Shown here piece by piece: positions 15,887-25,803 of a stretch of 45,829 nt of DNA. The stretch comes from an uncultured Eubacterium sp. Lineage in GTDB: Bacteria > Bacillota > Clostridia > Lachnospirales > Lachnospiraceae. Below the pieces are notes generated by a model. It was not told the DNA's origin, did no database searches, and saw nothing but the letters and a program-made list of their open reading frames with translations. The DNA is taken from the NCBI GenBank assembly GCA_910580075.1, contig CAJTVR010000031.1, forward strand, positions 1 through 45,829, written 5' to 3'. The position numbers and the translations under genes were made by a program. Every line of letters starts with the position of its first letter. Within the stretch, counting starts at the first letter, position 1.

Positions 15887-18800
15887 TCATTTCCTTTCAT
15901 ATAGATACCATTGATTCCTGCCCATGCGTTTAGCCTGTTCCAGTGCTTCGTCTGCATAGCCAAGCAGTTCCATAAAAGAATGATGCCGGCTATCCTCACT
16001 TTTCTCTGTCAGGACTGCCCCGACAGAATATTCCAGCATATTTTCTGCTGTTTCCAGTTCCCGGACAGCACAGACCAGTTCATCACACTTTTTTTCGACT
16101 GTCTCCCGGGACGGAGCATCCGCAACAAATATAATAAATTCATTCCTCCGGTACCGTGCCAGTATGTCGCTTTTTGTAAAACAGCTGCGTATCCTTCCGG
16201 CAAATTCCAGCACAATTTTATCTGCTTCTATGCATTCTGCGCTTTCATATACCTGCTGTAAATTATGAATCGATATAAGCAGAAGAACCTGAAGCCCGGC
16301 TGACTGCTGCATGGCCTGAACCGTCTGTCCGGGTTCATTTCTATTAACCAGTCCGGCTAAATAACGGCTCTGTTCCTGTGCAGAACTTCCGGCTTTCTTC
16401 AGCAGCCTGCTTGCCTTTTTCTGCGACTCTAAGACATTGCATACCCTCTTAATAACAACTTCAGGAATAAACGGTTTTACTACATAGTCATTTGCCCCCA
16501 TAGACAGCGCATGAATCTGCTGCTGCGGAGAATCTTCCGTGGTAATTATAACGACCGGAATCTGTGAAATAGATGCGTCTTTCTGTTTCTGTTTTAAAAA
16601 ACCTCTCCCATCCAGAACCGGCATAATGACATCCAGCAGAATCAGGTCGATATGGCGGTTCTTTCTGACGATTTCCAGCTCCTGCGCCCCGTTAGACGCT
16701 TCCAGTATGTGATACCTGCTTTCAAACATATTCCGCAGCAATTTGCGGCTCATTGCTATATCATCGACAATCAGTATCGTTTCTACCTTGCTTTCTGATG
16801 AAAGAATCACTTTCCGGTATTTGTACAGTTCACGCTCAATTTCTTTCTGGTCTGTAATATTAATCAAAGTGGCAAAAATTACACTTCTGCCGCCAATTTC
16901 GCGCATATATTTCAGCTTCATTTCAATCCACTGCTCCCTGCCTAATCCATTTATGCAGCAGAATTCGCACCGGGCTACATTTTTCGAAACCGCTGCCCGT
17001 TTAAATGCAGCCGATACCGCTTCCCTGTTTCCCGCATCCATAATGCCGGACATACAGCTGCCCATACGGTTTAAGTCACTGTATCCAAATAAATCAAAAT
17101 AAGCATTGTTAACCCGGATTGTATCAACTGCTCCTGTATCCGGTGTATATTCGAAGATCGCCACCGCCTGCAGCATATTGCTGAACAAAAGCTCCATCTG
17201 TGACGACGCATCCCACAATTTATCCGTATCATGCCGGCCGCCGTCTTCTTTTTCTTTTTTCAGGCCGGCACTTTCAAATGCCAGCTGTTCATATTCATCC
17301 ACCGGCATCGGTTTTGCAAAATAATATCCCTGGACATATTCACATCCAATGCTGCGCAGGAAAACCGCCTGGGATTCTTTTTCCACTCCTTCTGCAATCA
17401 CAGGAATTTCCAGCCATTTTGCCATACGCACTACGGAAGCCAGTATATTTTCTCCACGTCCAGGCCTGTCAGAATCTTTAAAGAAATTCATATCTAATTT
17501 TATAATATCTACTGCAATATCTTTCAGAGTATTCAAAGACGAATATCCGCTTCCAAAATCATCCATCAGAATGCAGAATCCGTATTCCTGAAGCCGGGCC
17601 ATTGTTGCTCTGATGACATCCGGATTGCTTGCATAAGCACTTTCCGTCAGTTCTAACTGCATCAGGCGCGGTTCAATCCCATACTGTTTTACAAGATTAT
17701 ATATAAGATCGGCCAGCTTAGGATTATAAAGGCTTACCCTGGAAATATTGACAGATACCGGAAACGGTTTTCTTCCTTTATCCAGCCATTCCCGTATTAT
17801 TTTGCATGTATGTTCCCAGACATAATAATCCAGCTTGGCAATAAATCCGTTCCGTTCAAAAACCGGTATAAATTCTCCCGGAGGCACTATCCCTTTATCC
17901 GGTATCATCCATCGTACCAGTACTTCACCTCCGTTAATCCGGTCTGTATGAAGGTCATACTTAGGCTGGATATACAATACAAACTGCTCATTGGACAGGG
18001 CTTTTTTCATCGTATTAATGATTTTCTGTTCTTTTACCAGCTTTTCGCTCATAGATGCATCATAAAAGGAATAATTTTTAATATAACTGCCTTTGCATTT
18101 TTTTGCCGCCAGATTCGCGCGGTCACTGATTGTAATAATATTTTCCCTGTGATCATCAATAATATAAATACCAAACACCGGCACCAGATCATGCTCGATA
18201 TGAAACTTGTTAATATCTTCCCGCAGTTTTTCCATTAATTTTATAAAGGAAGCTTCATCCTCAAACGGCATGCAGAAACAAAATACATCCGCCCGGTACC
18301 TTCCATAAGTAAACCGGTCCGAATCTCCCGCTATATCTGCAATCAGGCTTGCAACATACTGAAGCAGACGGTCTGCTTCGCTGATTCCATAAAACTGATT
18401 TACCAAATGAAACTGATATATATCCATATGGACAAATGCAAACCGCTCCTTTAAGCAGCGGCATAATATTTCTTCTGTTCTGTGCAGAAACCGGTTTTTA
18501 TTATATATTCCTGTCAGTTCATCATATTTATGAATATACTGGATATGTTCCAGTGTCTGCAGTTCACTCCGCGCTGTTACATTCCTGACACGCGCACGCA
18601 GTACTTCCGGTTCAAAAGGCATATGTATGACATCCCATGCGCCTTTCTGAAAACACGCAGCCTCTCCGCGGTAATCCAGCGCTCCGCAGACAGCTATTAC
18701 CGGAATCCTGCTAATCACATTATCCTCCTGCCACTCTTTCAAAACATGATATCCATCCATATGAACCGTATCTGTAAAATCCAGTATCACTGCTGCCAGC

Positions 18801-18946
18801 TGGCGTTCATACCAGTGCATCAGTTCTAATATTTTTTCTTCATTGTCAGCTGCCAGCAGTTCATACTCACTCTTAAGTATGCTTTTAAAGAGCTGGCGGT
18901 TCTTTTGCTGGCTGTCCGCAATAAGAATTGTACTTTTTACCATCAT
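15887..18946 (-). CDS. Hybrid REC-GGDEF-EAL-PAS-REC-GGDEF cyclic-di-GMP signalling protein
   Basis: 1019 residues, soluble. The first receiver domain (5-120) has Asp56 in VILDFTD, but the usual Lys is replaced (HMPF). The first GGDEF-like domain (about 140-290) has RYRADVF where GGDEF should be, so it is not a cyclase. The EAL domain (about 300-545) keeps the phosphodiesterase residues: Glu331 (EVLVRW), Asn390, Glu422 and Glu425 (ELTES), Asp452-Asp453 (DDFGSGYSS), Lys473, Glu509 and Gln529. It should therefore hydrolyse cyclic di-GMP. A PAS domain (575-700) and an intact receiver (Asp762 in LDVIMPVLDG, Lys814 in VVKPF) follow. A second GGDEF-like domain has RYRRNEF and is also degenerate. The start is one of two adjacent ATGs after GAGG. 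The architecture suggests a phosphorylation-tuned phosphodiesterase. It is transcribed with the 481-residue membrane protein downstream. Confidence 0.9.
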   Translation of the reverse strand: MMVKSTILIADSQQKNRQLFKSILKSEYELLAADNEEKILELMHWYERQLAAVILDFTDTVHMDGYHVLKEWQEDNVISRIPVIAVCGALDYRGEAACFQKGAWDVIHMPFEPEVLRARVRNVTARSELQTLEHIQYIHKYDELTGIYNKNRFLHRTEEILCRCLKERFAFVHMDIYQFHLVNQFYGISEADRLLQYVASLIADIAGDSDRFTYGRYRADVFCFCMPFEDEASFIKLMEKLREDINKFHIEHDLVPVFGIYIIDDHRENIITISDRANLAAKKCKGSYIKNYSFYDASMSEKLVKEQKIINTMKKALSNEQFVLYIQPKYDLHTDRINGGEVLVRWMIPDKGIVPPGEFIPVFERNGFIAKLDYYVWEHTCKIIREWLDKGRKPFPVSVNISRVSLYNPKLADLIYNLVKQYGIEPRLMQLELTESAYASNPDVIRATMARLQEYGFCILMDDFGSGYSSLNTLKDIAVDIIKLDMNFFKDSDRPGRGENILASVVRMAKWLEIPVIAEGVEKESQAVFLRSIGCEYVQGYYFAKPMPVDEYEQLAFESAGLKKEKEDGGRHDTDKLWDASSQMELLFSNMLQAVAIFEYTPDTGAVDTIRVNNAYFDLFGYSDLNRMGSCMSGIMDAGNREAVSAAFKRAAVSKNVARCEFCCINGLGREQWIEMKLKYMREIGGRSVIFATLINITDQKEIERELYKYRKVILSSESKVETILIVDDIAMSRKLLRNMFESRYHILEASNGAQELEIVRKNRHIDLILLDVIMPVLDGRGFLKQKQKDASISQIPVVIITTEDSPQQQIHALSMGANDYVVKPFIPEVVIKRVCNVLESQKKASRLLKKAGSSAQEQSRYLAGLVNRNEPGQTVQAMQQSAGLQVLLLISIHNLQQVYESAECIEADKIVLEFAGRIRSCFTKSDILARYRRNEFIIFVADAPSRETVEKKCDELVCAVRELETAENMLEYSVGAVLTEKSEDSRHHSFMELLGYADEALEQAKRMGRNQWYLYERK

Positions 18947-18985
18947 TAAAACCTCTTGTTATTACATGACTGTACAGATACTGGC

Positions 18986-19014
18986 ATTTTATCATATTTC
19001 TTTTTACAATTCAA
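18986..19014 (-). promoter_or_regulatory. Promoter of the cyclic-di-GMP signalling operon
   Basis: Minus strand TTGAAT (19009-19014), 17-base spacer, TAAAAT (18986-18991), in the short gap after the SGNH hydrolase gene. This makes the signalling gene and the 481-residue gene their own unit. Confidence 0.6.
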
Positions 19015-19031
19015 TGTCTGGACGTTTCTGC

Positions 19032-20303
19032 TTAATTAGAAACAAGTACTGCATAAATTGTAAGCGCTTTTCCCTTCGATTTCTTATTCCGGACGATGCG
19101 CACTGTATGCGTGGCCTTCCTGCTGGAAGAATAACAGGGAACAGCACCTGGTTTATTATGCCGTCCCCCGGTATTATCCGCATCAATTTCTGCCGTTTTT
19201 TTTCCATCTACATAGACGTCAAACTGGCCGCCTCTCCCGTTAATCTGCTGCGCAAATAAAATTCCGATATTTTTTCCCGTAACCGTAAAAGAAAGATTTC
19301 CGTCCCCGCTGCTGCTTGTCAGATTATTTTGAAAAATACGGCTCTTGCTGGTCGCTTCAAATGTCCCCATTCTCTGTATGGAAATATTTTTACAGGACAG
19401 CACTTTTGCACTGTTATATTTTTTTGACGTTAAGTACTTTGCGGTCGTCTTCTTATACGAAACTTCGCCGAGTGTCTTTGCCTCTAATTCATCCAGATAT
19501 CTGACAATAATTTCTCCTATAACCGCGCTTCCAAGAGCTGACGGATGAATCGCATCCCCTGACAGTTCCTCCATTGTATAAATATCCTTGCTTATCAGAT
19601 CTTTCATAACATTTCCATAACTGAGCATCGGCAGTTTATAATGCTGCCCAATCTGAGCCTGCTGTGCCTGGCAGCTCCACCCATTGAGCTTTGACATAAA
19701 CAGCAGCATAACAGCCGGTTTGGAATCAGCCGCCAGAATTTTGCGAATCAGATTTTCGTAAGACTGCTTGTAATGCGCTGTCTTCTTATCATTTACTGCA
19801 AATTCCACAAACACCAGATCCGGTTTTTTATCCAGCACATCTTTCTGAACACGGTGTACTCCCAGGTAGGAATCCGTAGCGCTGATACCTGCATTGATAA
19901 AATATAAATCCGCCTTTGGAAATTTCTTATACCACCAGTCAATCACATACTCCACATAAGGCAGCTTCTTATTCATGCTCTCATCCCTGGTTCCGTTAGA
20001 GATCGTTCCTTTTGTAATGGAGCCGCCAATAAACGCAATGTTGACTCTCTGTCCGGTTCGTACCTTGCGCATAACATTGTACAGCGGTCCCTCATTCATT
20101 TCTGTCCATGGATTCGCCAGTTTCATCTGTTCTTCCGTCACATAGCCAGCCGGCAGCCTGTTCCCTTTAATCCCCCCGCTCCCTGCCGCATAAACTGTTA
20201 CGGGAGCTTTTTCCACAAAATGCAGCATAGACATGCACAGCATGATGACTGCACAGGCCAGGGAAAGGATGCGGTTTGTGTTTTTCTTGTTTCTTGCCTT
20301 CAT
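19032..20303 (-). CDS. Secreted SGNH/GDSL-family hydrolase (esterase-like)
   Basis: 423 residues with an N-terminal signal peptide (basic start, hydrophobic about 12-28, cleavage near VYAAGS). The SGNH catalytic blocks are clear: block I FIGGSIT with nucleophile Ser95; block II Gly near NAGIS (139); block III variant AVND with Asn171; block V DAIHPS with Asp250 and His253. Family members remove acetyl or other acyl groups from polysaccharides or lipids. The C-terminal 130 residues form a beta-rich domain (NLSFTVTGKNIGILFAQQ, then FDVYVDGKKTAEID) resembling the second domain of carbohydrate-active SGNH esterases. A role in deacetylating a glycan outside the cell is likely but the substrate is unknown. 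It is preceded by GGAG and lies upstream of, and in the same direction as, the signalling operon. Confidence 0.85.
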   Translation of the reverse strand: MKARNKKNTNRILSLACAVIMLCMSMLHFVEKAPVTVYAAGSGGIKGNRLPAGYVTEEQMKLANPWTEMNEGPLYNVMRKVRTGQRVNIAFIGGSITKGTISNGTRDESMNKKLPYVEYVIDWWYKKFPKADLYFINAGISATDSYLGVHRVQKDVLDKKPDLVFVEFAVNDKKTAHYKQSYENLIRKILAADSKPAVMLLFMSKLNGWSCQAQQAQIGQHYKLPMLSYGNVMKDLISKDIYTMEELSGDAIHPSALGSAVIGEIIVRYLDELEAKTLGEVSYKKTTAKYLTSKKYNSAKVLSCKNISIQRMGTFEATSKSRIFQNNLTSSSGDGNLSFTVTGKNIGILFAQQINGRGGQFDVYVDGKKTAEIDADNTGGRHNKPGAVPCYSSSRKATHTVRIVRNKKSKGKALTIYAVLVSN

Positions 20304-20390
20304 GTTAGAAATCTCTCCATTCTATGTGTTTTTCCTTTATTTTATCACAGAATACCATAGAATTGCTAGATATTCCAGATATTAACATAT

Positions 20391-20435
20391 AAAAAATAAG
20401 CTCCGGATACTTTCTGTATGAAAGTATCCGGAGCT
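20391..20435 (-). terminator. Strong minus-strand intrinsic terminator at edge of mobile DNA
   Basis: A perfect 16-base stem (20399-20414 and 20420-20435, starting AGCTCCGGATAC) with a five-base loop, followed on the minus strand by TTATTTTTTA. It insulates the SGNH gene from the element remnants. The first bases (AAAAAATAAGCTYC) are the same as in the terminator at 27345-27390. Confidence 0.8.
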
Positions 20436-20513
20436 GCCCCTGCGTACAATGTTATCTATCGTTTAACATCCTTTTGCATATGATAAAAATAATGTTGTAT
20501 GATGTTATAAGAT

Positions 20514-20640
20514 GTGCTGCAATACTGGTTAGATCACACAGATACAAAGACTGCCTTAAATATTTACGCTTATTTCAACAGCCAGCGGCTGAATACCAGT
20601 GAAAACGACTTGAGCGAAATATCCAGGCATCTGATTTATT
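20514..20640 (+). pseudogene. Tyrosine integrase C-terminal remnant
   Basis: About 40 codons match the end of a phage-type tyrosine recombinase: LQYWLDHTDTKTALNIYAYF, including the GH-equivalent (DH) and the presumed nucleophile tyrosine, then NDLSEIS. The same region of the integrase at 30404-31629 reads LQYWTGHSDASTTLNIYSHF. Nothing of the rest of the enzyme remains upstream. A 12-base tandem duplication follows, as next to the other integrases. Confidence 0.8.
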
Positions 20641-20652
20641 TGCCTGACTGGA

Positions 20653-20676
20653 TTTTGGGTAACGTTTTGGGTAACG
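20653..20676 (+). repeat. 12-base tandem duplication beside integrase remnant
   Basis: TTTTGGGTAACG occurs twice in perfect tandem (20653-20664, 20665-20676). Related tandem pairs lie next to the other integrase remnants (27288, 31635) and once alone (31918). Candidate integrase arm site or element-end signature. Confidence 0.75.
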
Positions 20677-20865
20677 CTTTCAAATTACCGTATCGGTGGC
20701 AGTATACAAAAATAAATTTTGATTTTAAGGATTTAATGACCTTTGGGTTGTTCCTTTTGGCATTGCTTACATTTATTTTCACATTTTGTAAGTAGTCATA
20801 CATAGAAAAACCACTCCTGTATACTTTGGCGAGTGTCGGAGTGGAAATTCTATTCTTAATCTTGG

Positions 20866-20898
20866 CCAACCCACCTTGTGGGCGGTTGATTTCTTTTT
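20866..20898 (+). terminator. Possible intrinsic terminator
   Basis: Imperfect GC-rich hairpin (CAACC / GGTTG with a CAC-GTG inner part) followed by ATTTCTTTTT. Confidence 0.35.
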
Positions 20899-21474
20899 AT
20901 GCCTATAATATAGCATATCTGGTAATAGGATTCAAGAATTTTTAAATGGAAAATTTATATAGAAAATTATAATCTTAAAAAATCCCTAAATATTCATTCT
21001 GCAAGCTGATTCTGTTTCCTGTGAAATAGAATCAAGAGATTTTTCTAAAGTAACTTTAAGCCACTGCTGCCGTATAATCTCACGTTTTAGTTTCTACATC
21101 CGCTTTTCAGTATATGATTCTATCCAGTCATTTAATTAATCAGCTTGAAGAATATTAGCAAGCCAGCAAAACAGGCAAAAATCAAGAAAATAACATTCTG
21201 CCTGCTTTTTCATGCTTCTGCTTCCTGGCCAGAGCATTCCTCATACTGTTCTCCTGTTCGTCCGGCTGACCTGTTTGGAACAGCATCTTATTTTTCATTT
21301 CCTAATTGTAAATATTTATACAACTGACAGACAGAAGATTCTCTGTTTAAAATAACTGAATATATATCAGCTGCTCTCCCCAGCACATCCCCTCTGGAAC
21401 GGATGGCAGATTTATCCTTTACCAGTATTCTTTTATCTTCTGCTGTGCATAAGATTCTGATATATTAAATTTTT
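20899..21474. other. AT-rich stretch with no recognisable gene
   Basis: Short frames exist on both strands but none has a ribosome site together with a plausible protein. The last part (about 21410-21474, minus strand) is the detached C-terminal coding sequence of the Rpn-like gene next door, cut off by a frameshift. Confidence 0.6.
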
Positions 21475-22281
21475 CTATAATTTTTTCATAGTATCCTCCA
21501 TGGATACTCCGAAGTCTTTTCCGGCTTCTATCATGGTCTTAATGGAAGCTTCCCTTCTCTCACTTCTGACATGCATATCCCAGGCTTCTTCCTGGCTGAA
21601 CAGTGTAAGCATAATGTCCACTACCTCGCTTTCCCTGGCTTCCAGATATTTTTTCAGCACATTCCTGTTTCTGCAGATGCTGATAGTCTCCCGCACAGCC
21701 CTGTCCGTAAGACCGTGCATTGCCACCTGTGAATCAAATACCTCTGTAAATTCTACATACTGGCTGATTTTGTCCCTCTTTTTCCCGCCATAAATCATTT
21801 TGATTTTAATATCAGCACAGCAGTCCTGTCCCGCAAAAAAACTTTCTGCAAACGATATCGTCTCCGGCCTTGTTTTCCGTTTTCCGGTATAGATGACATA
21901 AATCTCCGGCTTCGGCAGTTTTGCCTTTTTGCTCCCGTATATGTCCTGTTCTGTCCGTATTATATAGTCCTGATATGACTTTGCAAGATACAATAATGCC
22001 CGGATAAGTATATTCTCTGTCCATGTTGACTGCGCCTCTATCAGGAAAATTATCCTGTCCTTCAGCTGAAAACCAAGGTCGTTGTGAATCCCGCCCGCCA
22101 TGATATTTTCCAGTGTAATCAATGTCAGGTCCTGCGGTCCCGTTTCAGAATCCTCCGGGTGAAGTGCCCGGTACAGCTGCAGCAGATACTCCTTGTCCCT
22201 GAACAGGCTGGTAAATACCGTATCTTTGGCGGTGCGCTTTGGTTTTGGATTCTTCCGCTGCACTGTCCGGTCTTTCTCCAT
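21475..22281 (-). CDS. Rpn-like PD-(D/E)XK family protein, C-terminus cut by a 1-base deletion
   Basis: 268 residues; GAGAGGG precedes the ATG. Catalytic residues of the family are present: Asp68 (IHNDLGF), Glu82 and Gln84 (LIEAQSTW). It is closely related to the protein at 32208-33068, which ends KYGLSEMDALEKIELYW. Here the frame stops early after DTMKKL. Reading one base over restores IEKFNISESYAQQKIKEYW, so a single A has probably been lost near 21477-21482, removing about 20 residues. The nuclease core is intact and the protein may still work. It lies among element remnants and is transcribed opposite to them. Confidence 0.75.
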   Translation of the reverse strand: MEKDRTVQRKNPKPKRTAKDTVFTSLFRDKEYLLQLYRALHPEDSETGPQDLTLITLENIMAGGIHNDLGFQLKDRIIFLIEAQSTWTENILIRALLYLAKSYQDYIIRTEQDIYGSKKAKLPKPEIYVIYTGKRKTRPETISFAESFFAGQDCCADIKIKMIYGGKKRDKISQYVEFTEVFDSQVAMHGLTDRAVRETISICRNRNVLKKYLEARESEVVDIMLTLFSQEEAWDMHVRSERREASIKTMIEAGKDFGVSMEDTMKKL

Positions 22282-22554
22282 AATACCCTCTCTGTCTTTT
22301 TTATCTTAGCATAATATGCATCCGGAAAAAATACAAGCTGCTTCGGCATAAAATTATTCCAGCTGCAGTCTCTGCCAGGGATATCAGAATCCGCTTCTTG
22401 CAGAACTCAGGCGGACATATAACCTGTTATCTTTTAAATCTCCCCTTTACAGGCACAAAACGACATCTTCTGCATTATATATATGCTAAATAATGAAAAA
22501 ACAAAACAGAAAAAAGACACTGCAGAAAACGGAGGGCATACAGGAGAAAATATT

Positions 22555-22695
22555 ATGGATAAAAAAATGCGAGTTACTCTAATACATACTTTTGAACTGG
22601 AAATACCTCTGGAAAAAGAGTTTTATAAACAGCAAATCCATGCTGGACAGCTGCTGTACATACCAGCCGGCCAGAAGCCGCTGCATTATGTCTAA
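22555..22695 (+). CDS. Small protein upstream of the replication-initiator remnant (46 aa)
   Basis: 46 codons, CAGGAG ribosome site ahead of the ATG, and the stop overlaps the next start by eight bases. The product (MDKKMRVTLIHTFELEIPLE and onward) is charged and shows no recognised domain. The overlap with the next gene suggests translational coupling in the original element. It could instead be a displaced N-terminal piece of that gene. Confidence 0.45.
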   Translation: MDKKMRVTLIHTFELEIPLEKEFYKQQIHAGQLLYIPAGQKPLHYV

Positions 22696-23433
22696 TTTCC
22701 GCTGTAAAAACGAGCGCCATACGGCCGGCCAGCATATCTGCTGTTACAATAATGAAGACCTTTTTAAGCTGGGCATTTCCAATATCTGCTTTATTGAAAG
22801 AAGAATCCCCGGATCTGACGGGTATCTCTTTACAGCTTCCGCATGCATTACTTTCCGGGTAAACCCAGGGATACTGCTTGGATATACTGAAAATAAATAT
22901 ATATGCATAGTCCCGGATAGGGAACTGGACAGGATTCTGCCGGCCCTGGCTTATGCATGGACGCCATACCCCCGGCCCGCGGATTCAGAATACGTGAAAC
23001 CCTGTCCATATACCTCAAGCATGCACAGATGATGGAGATTGCCTTCCTGTACAGCACTGACGAAATAAAACTGGCAGAGGGACAGATACGTTTTGAGCTC
23101 CGAATCTGCCGTTCCAAAGCTTCGTATTTTAAAACCAGATACGGGTGCGGATGTTCAGGCGACCTGATTGGCAGCGCTAAAATTATCGGGACAGACATTC
23201 TGGCAAAATACCTGAACGGGCTTTACGGCACTGGAAAATTCGTTAAAACAGGCCAGGCAGTCCGGCTCATACAGGAGAGCCGCCACCGATATCCTGTACA
23301 GTGCAGAATGGTAAAAATCATAGAAGATACACGCTATAAAGATACCGCATATGCGTTCCGTATACCTGTATTAACAGAACTGTTTCCTGTCTGTCACAGA
23401 TTGAACTCCGTTAAAAACAGCCTCAATAAATAA
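22688..23433 (+). pseudogene. Replication-initiator-like protein, internally deleted
   Basis: The first frame (to about 22960) carries FRVNPGILLGYTENKYICIV. Another frame, from about 22990, continues SIYLKHAQMMEIAFLY and GQIRFELRICRSKA and runs to 23433. These two blocks occur in this order in the plasmid/phage-type replication proteins found in Lachnospiraceae elements. In those proteins a segment with an RIDYCIN-type motif lies between them; it is missing here together with the reading frame. The C-terminal IP-containing end seen in the second copy (27523-28310) is also absent. The family assignment is from memory of the motif order, not a search. Confidence 0.6.
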
Positions 23434-23816
23434 CTGCTCCGTATAACAGGCCTGAATTCTGTCAGAGTAAACTTATAAATCCAGATTTATAAGATAGTTA
23501 TTGTATGTGTTTTTCGGATATAATTTCTTATACTGTAAAATTTCTTCTGAAAATTCCATACAGCCTGTATATCCGGGGTTTTTTATGACCCTGTATAGTT
23601 TAATTTCTTATGACGGATATGTTTCTAAAATTCTGAACTGCCGGTTATACCCTCTGAATTTCACCAGCAGCTATCCTGGCTTCAAATCCCCACAGAGTAT
23701 ATTCCAGATAAAATCCATACGGCAGCAGAAATTTATACAGTTCTGCTTATAACATCTCAGTAATACTCATGAAGAAGAATTAATAATTAATTTCCAGTGC
23801 GGAAAAGGAGGAAAAC
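23434..23816. other. Non-coding gap with a short perfect inverted repeat
   Basis: No convincing gene. At 23472-23493 there is a perfect 10-base inverted repeat CTTATAAATC / GATTTATAAG with a two-base centre, a possible operator or origin element lying after the replication-protein remnant. The ribosome site of the DUF932 remnant (AAAAGGAGG) ends the gap. Confidence 0.45.
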
Positions 23817-24663
23817 ATGGCAGCATTAGTTGAAACAATGTTCAGTACAAGGGAAAAGCCCTGGCACGGGCTGGGATCTGTCGTTATGGAAGCACCAACA
23901 TCAGCAGACGCACTCCGTCTTGCCGGGCTGGACTGGAACGTAATACAGGAGCCAGTCTATACGTGCTTTCAGGAAAAAGCGGAGGGCTGCAGGGCAAACG
24001 TAAGGGATTCAGACCGCAAAGTGCTCGGCATTGTATCTGACCGCTACAGGATTATCCAGAATAAGGCTGCTCGCAAGACTTCCAAGGGAATATATCATTG
24101 CGGGAGAGCGTATCAGCCCGTACATAGTGTTTTCTAATACCCATGACGGCTCAGGTTCAGTAAAAGCAGCAGTCACACCTATAAGGGCAGTGTGCAGCAA
24201 TACGCTGAACCTTGCATTAAGCACGGCCAGGAGAAGTTTCAGCATGATACATACGGGGAATATCCATGACAAAATACAGGAGGCAAAAGAAACACTTTTC
24301 ATGGCAGAACAATATATGGACTGTCTCGGAACCGAATTTGAACAGCTCCGCAGACAGAAGCTTACAGACGAACAGGTAAAAGAGTATATTGAAATCCCCC
24401 TTCCAATGGAGAAAGAACCTACCCCTGTGCAGAATAAAAACATTCTGAGGCTGCGTAAGGATATGGAGCAGTGCTATTATGATGCACCTGATTTACAGGA
24501 AACAGGCAAAAATGCATACCGTTTCATCAATGCAGTATTAGATTTTGCAACACACAGCACACCGCTGCGCAGAACTGCTAATTATAATGAAAACCTTTTC
24601 AGCCGTACTGTGGACGGAAACCCTCTTATTGACAGAGCATACCAGCTTGTAAAATCTGCATAG
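23817..24663 (+). pseudogene. DUF932 protein, broken by an internal deletion
   Basis: The first frame begins after AAAAGGAGGAAAAC and matches the DUF932 (phage/plasmid-like) family: FSTREKPWHGLGSVVMEAPT, then VLGIVSDRYRIIQN. Directly after that, sequence for roughly 30 residues is missing and the match resumes one frame over with LLARLPREYIIAGERISPY, SNTHDGSGSV and CSNTLNLAL, to the natural end NPLIDRAYQLVKSA. So a deletion near 24062 removed part of the domain and broke the frame. The function of the family is not established; it usually lies beside recombination genes, as here. The hairpin at 24714-24758 follows. Confidence 0.85.
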
Positions 24664-24713
24664 CCTGTACCGGCTGAAATCATGCAAAAAGAAGGAAAAA
24701 TGATAAATTACAG

Positions 24714-24758
24714 CAGCGGGGATGACCGGGATGATTAATATTCCAGCCATCCCCGCTG
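24714..24758 (+). terminator. Hairpin after the DUF932 remnant
   Basis: Perfect 11-base stem CAGCGGGGATG / CATCCCCGCTG with a 23-base loop; only a weak T-rich tail (TTACTGCCCTTATTTTC). Confidence 0.5.
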
Positions 24759-24858
24759 TTACTGCCCTTATTTTCTGCCACAAGCCCGGACATCCGGCAT
24801 AATTTACTGAAACCCATATATGAGAATCTGATAAACAGACAAAAGAAAGGACAAAAAT

Positions 24859-25790
24859 ATGATGTATGAAAAGATACCAACGGCGCAAATGGATGTAAAA
24901 GAATGGCTGCAGTTAAGAAAGACCGGCATTGGCGGTTCGGATGCCGGAGCTGTATGCGGATTAAACCCATACAGCAGCCCGGTGAAAATATTCCACGACA
25001 AAACAGCTGGTGAAACAGAGGAAAAAAGCAGTGAAGCAATGCGCATCGGGCATGATTTAGAGGATTATGCGGCAAAACGTTTTTCCGAGGCGACAGGACT
25101 GAAGGTCAGGCGCTCCAATTATATGTACCGAAGCATAGAGCACCCTTATATGATTGCAGACATAGACAGGCTCGTTACAGGGGAAGCTGCCGGCCTGGAA
25201 TGCAAGACTGTCCGTGCTTATAATGCCGACAAATGGAAAGACGGGAACATTCCGCAGCATTACATTATGCAATGCTGCCATTATATGGCAGTTACAGGGC
25301 TCCGCACATGGTATATTGCAGCTGTTATCCTTGGAAAAGAATTTACATACCGGAAACTGGAATGGGATGATGACCTGGTCTGCAGCCTGACGGCAGCAGA
25401 AGATCATTTCTGGAATAACCATGTCCTGACAGGTATCATGCCGCCTCTGGACGGAAGCAGCGCATGTATGAAGTAATTGCCCAGTATTTCCATACTGCAA
25501 AACAGACGGATGTGGTCCGTCTTGACGGTTTTGATGAAAAGCTGACCCGGCGTGAGGAAATCGTGGAGACTGTTGCCGCGCTCCAGGAAGAACAGCGTAA
25601 GATTGAACAGGAAGTGAAAGTGTGCATAGGCAGCAGCCAGCATGCTGCCAGCGGACAGTACCGGGTGACATGGGGCAATGTGGATTCCGTAAAGCTGGAT
25701 ACAAAGCGTATCCAGGAAGAACAGCCGGAAATATACGCAGCCTATGGAAGAACCTCCCATTACAGGCGGTTTGAAGTCAGGGCAGCATAG
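24859..25790 (+). pseudogene. YqaJ-type phage recombinase nuclease, one-base deletion
   Basis: Lambda-exonuclease-like PD-(D/E)XK nuclease of the YqaJ group. Visible motifs: GIGGSDAGAVCG, the helix with Glu in EAMRIGHDLE, catalytic Asp in MIADIDRLV, the ExK pair in GLECKTV and QCCHYMAVTG. The frame stops at 25476 after GSSACMK. One base over, EVIAQYFHTAKQTDVVRLDG continues to 25790. The expected junction is AC-DE-VIA, so a single G was lost near 25465. In the family this enzyme resects double-stranded ends for an annealing partner, which is the next gene. With the catalytic core intact, the first frame could still yield a nuclease lacking about 110 residues. Confidence 0.85.
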
Positions 25791-25803
25791 AAAGAGGACA
25801 AAG

